64,000 nucleotides of DNA from Microbacterium sp. CSI-V. GTDB taxonomy: Bacteria; Actinomycetota; Actinomycetes; Actinomycetales; Microbacteriaceae. A program made the position numbers and the translations under genes. The stretch's first letter is position 1. Each line of letters begins with the position of its first letter. The notes below the pieces were generated by a model. The model was not told the DNA's origin. It searched no databases and saw only the letters and a list, made by a program, of their open reading frames with translations. Shown piece after piece: positions 51,407 through 59,562 of this stretch. The stretch is taken from NCBI RefSeq assembly GCF_001984105.1, contig NZ_MTQM01000009.1, positions 1,178,001 to 1,242,000 on the forward strand, in the 5' to 3' direction.

Positions 51407-51412
51407 ACGATA
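51407..51412 (-). promoter_or_regulatory. Leaderless -10 element (TATCGT) of lysR-type gene
   Basis: TATCGT on the minus strand, six bases before the ATG. Confidence 0.5.
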
Positions 51413-51479
51413 GACGGCCGGATGCCGCCCCCGCTCGGCGGCGGTCACGCGCGTTCACATGGCATCCATCGGGCGCGAC

Positions 51480-51493
51480 GATGAGTGCTCATC
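51480..51493. promoter_or_regulatory. Perfect palindrome GATGAG-TG-CTCATC, probable LysR site
   Basis: A 6-2-6 palindrome midway between the divergent LysR and AhpD-like genes, 13 bases upstream of the -35 of the latter. This is where a LysR activator would bind. Confidence 0.5.
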
Positions 51494-51505
51494 ACAGACC
51501 CGGCA

Positions 51506-51535
51506 TTGCTGACCGCCGGGCGGCCTTCCTAGGCT
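51506..51535 (+). promoter_or_regulatory. Promoter of the AhpD-like / sulfurtransferase pair
   Basis: TTGCTG (51506-51511) and TAGGCT (51530-51535) are separated by 18 bases; a GAGGAG ribosome site follows downstream, so this transcript has a leader. Confidence 0.55.
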
Positions 51536-51579
51536 CGGACGGTGCGCCATCCGACCGGCGCCGCCACGAGGAGTGAGAG

Positions 51580-51942
51580 ATGAGCGACTTCTTCGACCGC
51601 GAGGGAGACCGCGCCTACACGCGGGACTACAAGGAGACGACGCCGGACGTGCTGGCCGCGTTCACGGCCTTCAACGACAGCGTGTTCGCCCCGGAGGGGC
51701 GCGAGATCCCGCTGAAGTTCCGCGAGCTCATCGCCCTGGCGGTCGGGATCACGACGCAGTGCACCTACTGCATCGACGGTCACTCGCAGGCCGCCGTCCG
51801 AGCCGGCGCCTCGAAGGCCGAGCTCGCCGAAGCCGCGTGGGTCGCGACCGCGATCCGCGCCGGCGGCGGGTTCGCGCACGGCCGGCTGGCGTTCAAGCTG
51901 TCCGGCATCCACGACGCCGAAGCGGTGCACGCGCATGTCTGA
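51580..51942 (+). CDS. AhpD-like carboxymuconolactone decarboxylase family protein
   Basis: A 120-residue single-domain protein. FRELIALAVGITTQCTYCIDGH contains the CxxC-x3-H redox motif of AhpD-type peroxidase cofactors. Such proteins remove peroxides or relay thiols. A strong GAGGAG site precedes the ATG. The stop overlaps the sulfurtransferase start by 8 bases. The pairing next to flavin monooxygenase genes suggests handling of peroxide leaked by these enzymes. Confidence 0.9.
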   Translation: MSDFFDREGDRAYTRDYKETTPDVLAAFTAFNDSVFAPEGREIPLKFRELIALAVGITTQCTYCIDGHSQAAVRAGASKAELAEAAWVATAIRAGGGFAHGRLAFKLSGIHDAEAVHAHV

Positions 51943-52795
51943 CGTCCTCGTCACCGCGACCGAACTGCGCGACGCCCTCGCCGCCGGTCGATTCGCCGAC
52001 GGCGGTCCGGTCCGGGTGCTCGACGTGCGCTGGCGCCTCGACCGCCCCGACGGACGGCCCGAGTACCTCGCCGGGCACATCCCGGGCGCGCAGTACGTCG
52101 ACCTCGACCACGACCTCGCCGCGCACGGCGAGCCCACCGAGGGGCGGCATCCGCTTCCGCCCGTCGAGGCGCTGCGGGAGGTCGCTCGGCGCTGGGGCAT
52201 CGACGACGGCGACACCGTCGTCGTCTACGACGACCTGAAGAACCTCTCGAGCGCGCGCGCCTGGTGGCTACTGCGGTACGCCGGCGTCGCCGACGTGCGC
52301 CTGCTCGACGGATCGCTGCGGGCGTGGACCGACGCCGGCTTCGAGGTGGAATCCGGGGATGCCGTCGCCCCCGCGCCGGGATCGGTGACCCTGGCCTACG
52401 GCGCTCTGCCGGTGCTGCCGCTCGAGGACGTGCCCGGTTTCGCGGACGGGTCGCTCCTGCTCGACGCGCGCGCCGGGGAACGGTACCGCGGTGAGGTCGA
52501 GCCGATCGACCCGCGCGCGGGGCACGTTCCGGGAGCCGTCAGCGCGCCGACCACCGAGAACGTGGGGGCCGACGGGCGGTTCCACGATCCGGAGGCGCTG
52601 CGCGAGCGGTTCGCCGCACTCGGTGCCGCCCCGGGGGCCGAGGTCGGCGTGTACTGCGGGTCCGGCGTCACGGCCGCGCACCAGGCGGTGGCGCTCACCC
52701 TCGCCGGGTTCATGCCGCGCGTGTTCCTCGGCTCATGGAGCCAGTGGTCGAACCACCCCGAGCTCCCCGTGGCGACCGGTCCCGAGCCGCGCTGA
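51935..52795 (+). CDS. Thiosulfate / 3-mercaptopyruvate sulfurtransferase
   Basis: A 286-residue tandem rhodanese. The N-terminal inactive domain has VLDVRWRLDRPDG and AGHIPGAQYVDLDHDLA. The C-terminal domain has LLDARAGERYRGEVEPID, GHVPGAVSAPT and the active loop YCGSGVTA with the catalytic Cys. The CGSGV loop is nearer to 3-mercaptopyruvate-type enzymes than to the CRKGVT thiosulfate loop. It transfers sulfane sulfur, fitting the sulfur theme of the region. Confidence 0.92.
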   Translation: MSDVLVTATELRDALAAGRFADGGPVRVLDVRWRLDRPDGRPEYLAGHIPGAQYVDLDHDLAAHGEPTEGRHPLPPVEALREVARRWGIDDGDTVVVYDDLKNLSSARAWWLLRYAGVADVRLLDGSLRAWTDAGFEVESGDAVAPAPGSVTLAYGALPVLPLEDVPGFADGSLLLDARAGERYRGEVEPIDPRAGHVPGAVSAPTTENVGADGRFHDPEALRERFAALGAAPGAEVGVYCGSGVTAAHQAVALTLAGFMPRVFLGSWSQWSNHPELPVATGPEPR

Positions 52796-52796
52796 C

Positions 52797-54122
52797 TCAG
52801 GTCCAGAGCTCCTCGATCGGCACCGCGCGGCCGAGCACGTTCTCGGCGGCGCGGTGCCCCGACAGCAGCGCGCCGGGGACGGTGGCGGGATCGTCGCCCC
52901 ACGTCGCTTCGCCGGCGAGGTGCAGGACACCCCCGACGGGTGCGGCGAGGTCGTCGTGGTCGGGGCCGACCGAGCCAGGCTTCATGTAGCTGTACGACCC
53001 ACGCGAGAACGGGTCGTCCTGCCATCGGGTGACGACGACGCTCTCCGGCTCGGGAATCGCGTCGCCGTACAGGCGGCGCAGCTGCGTCATCGTCGAGGCC
53101 GTGATCTCCTCGTCGCTCCAGTGCCGGGTGGCGACCGCTGCGGGACCGGCGGCGAAGGTCAGCAGGGCCGCCTCGTCGTGGATCCGCCCGAGGTCGTACC
53201 AGGAGTGCCACCACTCCCCCTCGTCGCCGAACTGACGGATGCCGTAGACCCCGGCATCCCAGAATCTCTCGGGGAAGCGCAGCACGACCTTCTCGAAGGC
53301 GTTTGATGCCAGGACCCCGAGCACCCGCTGGTGCGTGTCCGGCAGCGGCGGCGTGATCGTGACGTCACCGGACTGCAGAACGCCGATGGGGAGCGTGACG
53401 ACGGCGCCGGCACCGTGGAAGGTTCCGTGGTCCGTGGTGACGGTGACGCCCTCACCGGACCAGTCGACGGCCGTGACGACGTGCTCGAGGCGGACGTCGA
53501 GACCCTCGGCGAGGTGGGTCGCGAGTTCGTCGTACCCGCGCGGGAAGACCACTTCGTCGCCGTTGACGGTGTCGTCGTCGAGTCCGTGCGCGCCGAGCAC
53601 CGTCATGTGGACGCCGTACTGCTCCTCGGCGCGGCGGCCGTTGTACTCGCGCACGCGCTGCGCCCGTTCGGGCGCCCAGTCGCGTCCTGCGAGGGCCTCC
53701 TCGACGACGTCGGCGTACGTGGCGTCGGGAGCTGACCGGGCGATGATCTCGACGAGGTCGGCGTTCAGGGCGCGGACGTCGGCGGCGAAGGCCTGCACCT
53801 CCTCGGGTGCGAGGCGGGCGGCATCCGGACCGAAATAGATCAACGGACGGCTGTCGGGCTGGTACCCGCCGACCGTGAACTCCGCCATCGGCATGCCGAA
53901 CGCGCGCGCGGCCGCCTCGACGGGACTGTCATCGATGCCGTGGATCCAGGACGCCCCGCGGTCGGTGACGCGGTGCCCGTCGCGCTGCGAGTGGACGCGA
54001 CCGCCCACTCGGTCGCGGGCCTCCACGACGACGACGCGTTTGCCCTCGCGAGCGAGGAGACGGGCGGCGGACAGACCCGCGATTCCCGCTCCGACGACGA
54101 CGGTGTCGAACTGCTCCTGCAT
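52797..54122 (-). CDS. FAD-dependent amine oxidase (flavin monoamine oxidase family)
   Basis: A 441-residue flavoprotein. The FAD dinucleotide fold VVVGAGIAGLSAARLLAREG is followed by VEARDRVGGRVHS, and GGVLHLAGEAT with PGALLSGHRAAENVLG closes the FAD site. It oxidises primary or polyamines to imines with H2O2 release. It is head-to-head with the LysE exporter (74 bases), suggesting amine or amino-acid turnover. Substrate unknown. Confidence 0.92.
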   Translation of the reverse strand: MQEQFDTVVVGAGIAGLSAARLLAREGKRVVVVEARDRVGGRVHSQRDGHRVTDRGASWIHGIDDSPVEAAARAFGMPMAEFTVGGYQPDSRPLIYFGPDAARLAPEEVQAFAADVRALNADLVEIIARSAPDATYADVVEEALAGRDWAPERAQRVREYNGRRAEEQYGVHMTVLGAHGLDDDTVNGDEVVFPRGYDELATHLAEGLDVRLEHVVTAVDWSGEGVTVTTDHGTFHGAGAVVTLPIGVLQSGDVTITPPLPDTHQRVLGVLASNAFEKVVLRFPERFWDAGVYGIRQFGDEGEWWHSWYDLGRIHDEAALLTFAAGPAAVATRHWSDEEITASTMTQLRRLYGDAIPEPESVVVTRWQDDPFSRGSYSYMKPGSVGPDHDDLAAPVGGVLHLAGEATWGDDPATVPGALLSGHRAAENVLGRAVPIEELWT

Positions 54123-54184
54123 GACGGCTCCCTCGAGTAGACGACCGTGTCACGAGAGTAGTCCGAGCGGGGGTCTGGCGACGT

Positions 54185-54190
54185 TAGTGT
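54185..54190 (+). promoter_or_regulatory. Leaderless -10 element (TAGTGT) of LysE-type gene
   Basis: TAGTGT ends six bases before the exporter ATG. Confidence 0.55.
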
Positions 54191-54196
54191 GAGCGC

Positions 54197-54829
54197 ATGA
54201 TCCCGTGGGAGAACCTGGTGGCCTTCGCGCTGGCCTCCGTCGTCATCATCGTGATCCCGGGGCCGAGCGTGCTGTTCGTCATCGGCCGGTCCATCGCGCT
54301 CGGTCGCCGCGCGGGCGTGCTCAGCGTGGTCGGGAACGCCCTCGGAACGATCCCGGCCGTGCTGGCGGTGGCGTTCGGCGTGGGGGCGATCGTAGCCTCG
54401 TCGATCGTGGCCTTCACGGTCATCAAGATCGCCGGCGCGGTGTATCTCGTCTGGCTCGGCATCCAGGCCATTCGGCACCGTCGAGACGCGGCGACAGGTG
54501 CCGTCGGCGGCCCCCGATCGTCGTGGACCCTCCTGCGCCAGGGCATCGTCGTCGGCATGACGAACCCGAAGACGATCGCCTTCTTCGTCGCCGTGCTCCC
54601 CCAGTTCGTCTCACCCGCGGCGGGACCCGTGTGGGCTCAACTGCTGTTGCTGGGGCTGCTGTTCCAGGTGCTCGCCCTCCTGTGCGACAGCACGTGGGCG
54701 CTCGCGGCGGGCACCGCGCGCGAGTGGTTCGCCCGCTCACCGAAGCGCATCGCGGCGCTCTCTGGTGCGGGCGGCGTGATGATGATCGGGCTCGGTGGGA
54801 CGCTGGCGCTGACGGGCGCGAAAGCGTAG
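54197..54829 (+). CDS. LysE/RhtB-family amino-acid exporter
   Basis: A 210-residue membrane protein with six hydrophobic segments. VIIVIPGPSVLFVIGRSIALGRRAGVL-type order at the first loop and GMTNPKTIAFFVAVLPQFV are LysE/RhtB signatures. It exports amino acids or derivatives. Leaderless promoter. Convergent with the HNH gene 54 bases downstream. Confidence 0.93.
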   Translation: MIPWENLVAFALASVVIIVIPGPSVLFVIGRSIALGRRAGVLSVVGNALGTIPAVLAVAFGVGAIVASSIVAFTVIKIAGAVYLVWLGIQAIRHRRDAATGAVGGPRSSWTLLRQGIVVGMTNPKTIAFFVAVLPQFVSPAAGPVWAQLLLLGLLFQVLALLCDSTWALAAGTAREWFARSPKRIAALSGAGGVMMIGLGGTLALTGAKA

Positions 54830-54883
54830 GTCGGGCCCGCCCCTTCCGCTCCGCGAGCAGGAGCGGTCGTACGCCTTCGCGCT

Positions 54884-56467
54884 TCACCAGGGCGGGACGT
54901 CGGATGCCGAGCGCGGGGGCACGTCCGCCGACCCGTCGTCGGGGAGGAATCGCACGCGGGGCGCGGTGGCGTGGGGATCCTGTTCCGTGGACGGGCTTCG
55001 TCGGTGAGTGACGCCCGCCGAGGGGTAGGGGTCGGGGGTGTCCGTGTACGTGCGGCCGGTCGGGGAGGTCCATTCCAGGACCCCCGCGTCGCCCTGCCGC
55101 ACGGTCCATCGAGTGAACTGCTTCTGGGTGTGGTGCCGCTGGCACAGGTGCGCGAGGTTGGACACGCGGGTGGCGCCACCGAGGTGGTGGTCGAGGGTGT
55201 GGTCGACCTCGCTCCGGATCGCGGGAGTGATGCATCCCGGCCACCGGCAGTGCCGGTCACGGGCGCGGAGGTGCCGGTCGATCGCGGCGGTGCGCGCGTA
55301 GGTGTCGGTGTGCAGCACAGCGCCCGAGACGGGGTGGGTGATGACGCGGTCCCACGGCACGCTCGTCGCGTCCGCCAGATCTCTGGCCAGGGCAGTATCG
55401 ATGGGGCCGCGCCCCACGAGCTCGGCGGGGGCGGTGGTCTCGCGCGCGGGGTCGAGAACGGTCAGCGCGGGAACCACGATCTGAACGCGGGCACGGATCC
55501 TCCCGAGGGTCCCAGGACCGTCGCCGATCCGCGTCGGATCGATCGCGGGATCGGCCGTCAGGAGCATGTCGGCGAACACGTCCGCACGCACCTGGTGCAC
55601 CGACCGGGTGTCGGGTGCCTTCGCCGAACCGCCCGAGCCGACTGAGCCCCGCGCGGCCGGGCTCCGGGGCGTCGTCGCCCGAGCCGTCGCCGCCTCGTCG
55701 GGGCGGGCGTCGACGATCACGCGGGCTTGCTGCGTCAGCCGGTCGAACACCGCCTCGGCCAGCACCGTCGGCAACGTCGCGATCAGATCCGACATCCCCT
55801 CCGCCCCGGGCACGATCCGCACACACCGCCCTTCCCGCGCGGCCCGATGACGCTCGGTGATGGTCCGCGGCTGCAACGCCTCGGACGCGATCGTCAGTCG
55901 GGACTTCAGACGCCCGGGGCTGGACACCTCACCCGCCAGCGCGGCTGCAAGGGCATCGAACTCGGCCCGTTTCTCCGCGGGGAGCTGCACCCCGACCTCG
56001 GCGATCACCCGCACGTGCCGCCGCGACACGGCACCCGCTTCCCACGCGGCCACGACCTTCGGGAACGACTCCACCAGGGTCATCGCCTCGTCCACGTCGC
56101 GCTGCACCGCCCGGTCCGACACCCGGCACGCCGCGGCGATCTCGGACGCGACTTCTCGCAGAGCCATCTCCGCCGCACGCCCCGACGCCCGCGTTCTCGA
56201 CGACGACTCCCGCGCGAATCGTCCTGCCGCCGCCAGAGCACGCACGCGCGCGACCTCGGCCGCCGCGACCACGGCCTCGGCCCGAACGACCTCCGTCACC
56301 AGCACCGACAACACTCCCACATCCCCCGACGGGCCTGTGCCTGCGGGCGCACCCGCGAGGGGACCCGTGGCCCCGGGCGGCGGGGCGCCCGCGGACGGTC
56401 CGGCCTCCGGTGTTGCGCGGCCGGCCGGCGGTTCGGCATCGCCCTCGGCGGGGCCGGATTGAAACAT
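54884..56467 (-). CDS. DUF222 + HNH endonuclease protein (13E12-repeat type)
   Basis: A 527-residue protein. Residues ~60-320 are the helical DUF222 region (REVASEIAAACRVSDRAVQRDVDEA). The C-terminal HNH domain has CRWPGC, VDHTLDHHLGG and NLAHLCQRHHTQKQ with metal and catalytic His. A Pro/Gly/Ala-rich linker follows the start. These genes are multi-copy in actinobacteria and some mycobacterial copies are SOS-induced. Here a LexA-like box touches the ATG at 56467. Target DNA and role are unknown; it may derive from an old mobile element. Confidence 0.88.
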   Translation of the reverse strand: MFQSGPAEGDAEPPAGRATPEAGPSAGAPPPGATGPLAGAPAGTGPSGDVGVLSVLVTEVVRAEAVVAAAEVARVRALAAAGRFARESSSRTRASGRAAEMALREVASEIAAACRVSDRAVQRDVDEAMTLVESFPKVVAAWEAGAVSRRHVRVIAEVGVQLPAEKRAEFDALAAALAGEVSSPGRLKSRLTIASEALQPRTITERHRAAREGRCVRIVPGAEGMSDLIATLPTVLAEAVFDRLTQQARVIVDARPDEAATARATTPRSPAARGSVGSGGSAKAPDTRSVHQVRADVFADMLLTADPAIDPTRIGDGPGTLGRIRARVQIVVPALTVLDPARETTAPAELVGRGPIDTALARDLADATSVPWDRVITHPVSGAVLHTDTYARTAAIDRHLRARDRHCRWPGCITPAIRSEVDHTLDHHLGGATRVSNLAHLCQRHHTQKQFTRWTVRQGDAGVLEWTSPTGRTYTDTPDPYPSAGVTHRRSPSTEQDPHATAPRVRFLPDDGSADVPPRSASDVPPW

Positions 56468-56483
56468 TCGAAGACATGTTCTA
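56468..56483. promoter_or_regulatory. LexA (SOS) box-like palindrome at HNH gene start
   Basis: On the coding strand TAGAACATGTCTTCGA matches the actinobacterial box TCGAAC-N4-GTTCGA at 10 of 12 defined positions and ends directly at the ATG. Binding there would block translation initiation and transcription alike. The ~290 bases further to VanZ show no other gene. Confidence 0.5.
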
Positions 56484-56758
56484 AGAATAGGCCGCGACGC
56501 CGACATTCCCCAGGCCAGAGAGCATATCTGTGAACAACTCGCGGCGACCGACGCCTGTGTAGGAGCCGTCGACGCGACGTGGATCCCCCACGGAAGACGT
56601 CCCGACGAGTCCCCCGCCACCCGCCCCACGCTCGCGCTCCGGAACGGTCGAACAGGCCGCCGCACGCGCGGCAGTAAGGTCGAACGGCCCGCCGCGTCCT
56701 CTCCGTCGTCACCTCCATCGCCGACCGATACGGCACGGTCGTCGGGGTCACCGTCCTG

Positions 56759-57256
56759 GTGTGCCTCCCCCTCGGCATCCTCGTCGCCGTCCTGCTCGCT
56801 CGTCGGAGGATCCGACGCGGATGGTCGCCGCGGTGGGCACGCCGCTCCGCCGCCGCCGAGGTCGGGATGGTGTTCGGGACCGCGCCGTGGGTGTGGATGA
56901 TCATGACGCCCGCCGGCGGGGCGGGCGGCATCCGTCTCGCGCCGTTCCGAGACCTCGCTGCGGTTCTGTCGGGCGGCGGCGCCGTGATCCAGGTGGTCGG
57001 CAACCTGCTGGTGTTCGCCGCACTCGGCGCACTTCTCCCCGTGCGGTTCCGCCTCGGGCCGCCCCCGCTGGTCGTCCCGCTCGTCTTCCTCTTCGCGGCG
57101 GCGTGCTCGAGCGTCCTGGAAATCCTCCAGCTCCCCCTCGGGCGCGTCACTTCGACCGACGACGTCCTGGTCAACGCCTTCGGTGCCGCGGTCGCATCGC
57201 TGCTCTCGTTCGCCTGGTGGCGGAGTCGCTCGTCACCGCGCGCCGCTCACCCCTGA
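56759..57256 (+). CDS. VanZ-family membrane protein
   Basis: A VanZ-like protein with four hydrophobic segments. VVGNLLVFAALGALLPVRF and SSVLEILQLPLGRVTSTDDVLVNAFGAAVA are the family core. GTG 56759 is the first canonical start. The frame stays open upstream to 56678 and encodes a plausible extension (SIADRYGTVVGVTVL) without ATG, GTG or TTG, so the true start may be unusual. TAAGGT at 56675-56680 could be its -10. Some VanZ proteins affect teicoplanin response, but most are uncharacterised. Confidence 0.82.
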   Translation: MCLPLGILVAVLLARRRIRRGWSPRWARRSAAAEVGMVFGTAPWVWMIMTPAGGAGGIRLAPFRDLAAVLSGGGAVIQVVGNLLVFAALGALLPVRFRLGPPPLVVPLVFLFAAACSSVLEILQLPLGRVTSTDDVLVNAFGAAVASLLSFAWWRSRSSPRAAHP

Positions 57257-57323
57257 TCGCACCGCGATATCGACGCCCCTCGCCGCCCGAGCCCGCGCGT
57301 CTCCGTCGCGCCGCGGCCCGACA

Positions 57324-57432
57324 CCCCGACACCCCGGCACCCCCGGCACCCCGGCGCCCCGGCATCCCGACGCCCCGCCGCCCCGCACCCCGACACCCCG
57401 CCGCCCCGCACCCCGACACCCCCATCACCCCG
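57324..57432. repeat. C-rich degenerate tandem repeat (G-rich on minus strand)
   Basis: Units of the form CCCCGACAC / CCCCGGCAC run through this gap, including an exact 23-base tandem duplication at 57377-57399 and 57400-57422. On the minus strand, which is the 3' side of the amino-acid permease gene, the run contains many GGGG blocks at short spacing and could form G-quadruplexes. No gene overlaps. Confidence 0.75.
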
Positions 57433-57469
57433 GCATCCGCCGCCGCGGGCCGCCGCGCACCCGCTCGAC

Positions 57470-58942
57470 TCAGTCGACCTCGTCGACCGGAGCCTCTTCG
57501 TTCATCGGCACGGGCCGCGCACCGCGGCGGCCGTACCGCACCCAGAAGTAGCCGTAGCAGAGCAGGACGAACGGGATGCCGAAGTACAGCGCCGGAGCCT
57601 GATCGGGGTCGAAAGCGATCGCGACGATCGACGCCGTCAGCAGCACGAACGCGAGGATCGGCACCACGGGGTAGAAGGGCGTGTGGAACGGCAGGGTGGC
57701 GACGTCTCCCCCGCCGCGGACGAACTGCCGCCGGTGGAAGAACTGCGCGGCGACGATGGACATCCACACCGCGACGGCGGCGAAGCCCGCGATCGAGACC
57801 AGCACGAGATACACCGTCTCCGCCGCGATGACGCTCGAGATCAGCGACACCAGTCCGATCCCGAGGCTGACCAGGAGCGCGACGATCGGGATGCCGCGGC
57901 GGGTCAGGCGGGTGAACGCGCGCGGGGCGTAACCCTCCTCGGCGAGCGAGAAAAGCATGCGCGCACAGGAATACAGTCCGCTGTTGCCCACCGAGAGGAG
58001 GGCCGTGATGACGACGAAGTTCATGATGTCGGCGGCGTACGGGACGCCGACGTACTCGAAGACGTCGACGAACGGGCTCGAGCTGAGGCTCGCCCGGTCG
58101 TAGGGCAGCAGGGCCGCGATCACGGTGATCGACAGCACGAACAGCACGAGCAGGCGCAGCACGGTCGACCGCAGGGCGCGCGGGATGTTGCGACCCGGAT
58201 CCTTCGTCTCGCCCGCGGCCACGCCCACCAGCTCGGCACCGCTGAAGGCGTAGAACACCGCAAGGGAGGTGATCAGGACTCCCCCCAGCCCCGCGGGGAG
58301 CACGCCCTCCGGAGTCAGGAAGTTGCTGAGCAGCACGGCCTCGTGCGGTTCCGGCGACAGCGGCGTGAATCCGAAGATCGCCATGCCGCCGAGCACGATG
58401 AGCGCGACGATCGCGACCACCTTGATGAGGGCGAACCAGAACTCCGTCTCGCCGAACACCCGGGCCGAGATCGCGTTGAGCGTGAAGAGGACGGCGGCGA
58501 AGACCAGGCACCACACCCACACCGCGACATCGGGGAACCATCTCTGCATCAGGATCCCGGATGCCGTGAACTCCGACCCCAGTGCGACCACCCAGCACAG
58601 CCAGTACAGCCACGCCGTCGCGAATCCCGTGGCCGGTCCCATCGTGCGGGCCGCATAGACGTGCAGCGACCCCGACACGGGATACACCACCGCGAGCTCG
58701 CCGAGGCACACCATCACGAGCCACACCACGAACGCGCCGAGCAGATAGGCGAGCACGGCCCCCAGTGGCCCGGCCTGCTGGATCGTGTACCCCGAGCTGA
58801 GGAAGAGTCCCGAGCCGATGACGCCGCCGAGGGCGATCATGACCAGGTGCCTGGCATCCATGGTTCGACGGAGCGTGCGCGGCGGCTCGGCTGTCGCGGC
58901 GGCGTCGCGGGGCAGGGGCGACGAACCCGAGGAGGAGGTCAT
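57470..58942 (-). CDS. Amino-acid permease, AAT (APC) family
   Basis: A 490-residue secondary transporter with 12 predicted helices. RHLVMIALGGVIGSGLFLSSG is the AAT-family TM1, and FYAFSGAELVGVAAGETKDP with RNIPRALRSTVLRLL the TM6-7 consensus. It imports amino acids with protons. The C-terminus is acidic (MNEEAPVDEVD). Substrate not predictable; neighbours give no clue. Confidence 0.93.
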   Translation of the reverse strand: MTSSSGSSPLPRDAAATAEPPRTLRRTMDARHLVMIALGGVIGSGLFLSSGYTIQQAGPLGAVLAYLLGAFVVWLVMVCLGELAVVYPVSGSLHVYAARTMGPATGFATAWLYWLCWVVALGSEFTASGILMQRWFPDVAVWVWCLVFAAVLFTLNAISARVFGETEFWFALIKVVAIVALIVLGGMAIFGFTPLSPEPHEAVLLSNFLTPEGVLPAGLGGVLITSLAVFYAFSGAELVGVAAGETKDPGRNIPRALRSTVLRLLVLFVLSITVIAALLPYDRASLSSSPFVDVFEYVGVPYAADIMNFVVITALLSVGNSGLYSCARMLFSLAEEGYAPRAFTRLTRRGIPIVALLVSLGIGLVSLISSVIAAETVYLVLVSIAGFAAVAVWMSIVAAQFFHRRQFVRGGGDVATLPFHTPFYPVVPILAFVLLTASIVAIAFDPDQAPALYFGIPFVLLCYGYFWVRYGRRGARPVPMNEEAPVDEVD

Positions 58943-59124
58943 GAGGGGGGAACTCGCAATCGTGGGAGCCGGCGGAGATCACGCGCCGGAGCCGGCGCTT
59001 CCAGAGCAGTCACGGCGCAGGCAAGAGTAATGGATGCCGGGTACCCGCGGTCGCGCCGGACTCGGGAGAGCCGCGGTCACGGGGGAACCGGACCGCCGAA
59101 CGTCGCCGCGTCCCGCCGTGCCCC

Positions 59125-59520
59125 TCAGCGCCGCCGGCGCCGACCGAACACCGCGAACAGTCCACGCGCGACCATCGCCACGACCGCACCGACTCCCAGC
59201 GCCGTCGCGACGATCACGCCCTCCCGGCCCCCGAACTCCCGCGTCGCATCCGGCGCCCGATGATCCGCACCGAGACGGGTCAGGGCGTCGCGCCGCTCCA
59301 ACCACGGGTCCACCGGCCCGCCGCCGCACGTCTGCACGATGGAGGCCAGGGTACGCACCGAGGGCAGACCGCGACCGAGGAACGCGTCCGAGAGCACGGT
59401 GCGCGACACACCGCTCTCGGACTGCAATCGCGAGAGTGTCGGGTTGCCGGCGGACACGCGCAGCAACCGCAGATCGGACGCCAACCGCGCCACGGAGTCC
59501 TGGCCTCGAAGTCCTGTCAT
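59125..59520 (-). CDS. Helix-turn-helix protein with C-terminal membrane anchor
   Basis: A 131-residue protein. Residues ~10-65 form an XRE-like helix-turn-helix (ASDLRLLRVSAGNPTLSRL, ESGVSRTVLSDAF, SVRTLASIVQTCGG), a linker follows, and residues ~103-125 are one membrane helix (VIVATALGVGAVVAMVARGL) ending in RRRRR. The arrangement implies a DNA-binding head tethered to the membrane. Similar HTH heads in actinobacteria often front STAND or TPR proteins, so it could be a truncated relative. Confidence 0.78.
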   Translation of the reverse strand: MTGLRGQDSVARLASDLRLLRVSAGNPTLSRLQSESGVSRTVLSDAFLGRGLPSVRTLASIVQTCGGGPVDPWLERRDALTRLGADHRAPDATREFGGREGVIVATALGVGAVVAMVARGLFAVFGRRRRR

Positions 59521-59562
59521 GCCCTCGCCCCGTCGATCGTTCGGAATCGTGTCGTCGCCGCC

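Noticed and set aside
54884..56467. Possible mobile element or group I intron because of the HNH domain
   Set aside because: No terminal repeats, target duplication, intron structure or transposase around it; DUF222/HNH genes usually stand alone.
57257..57469. CRISPR-like appearance of repeated C-rich units
   Set aside because: Units are short, degenerate and contiguous with no unique spacers; no cas genes in the window.
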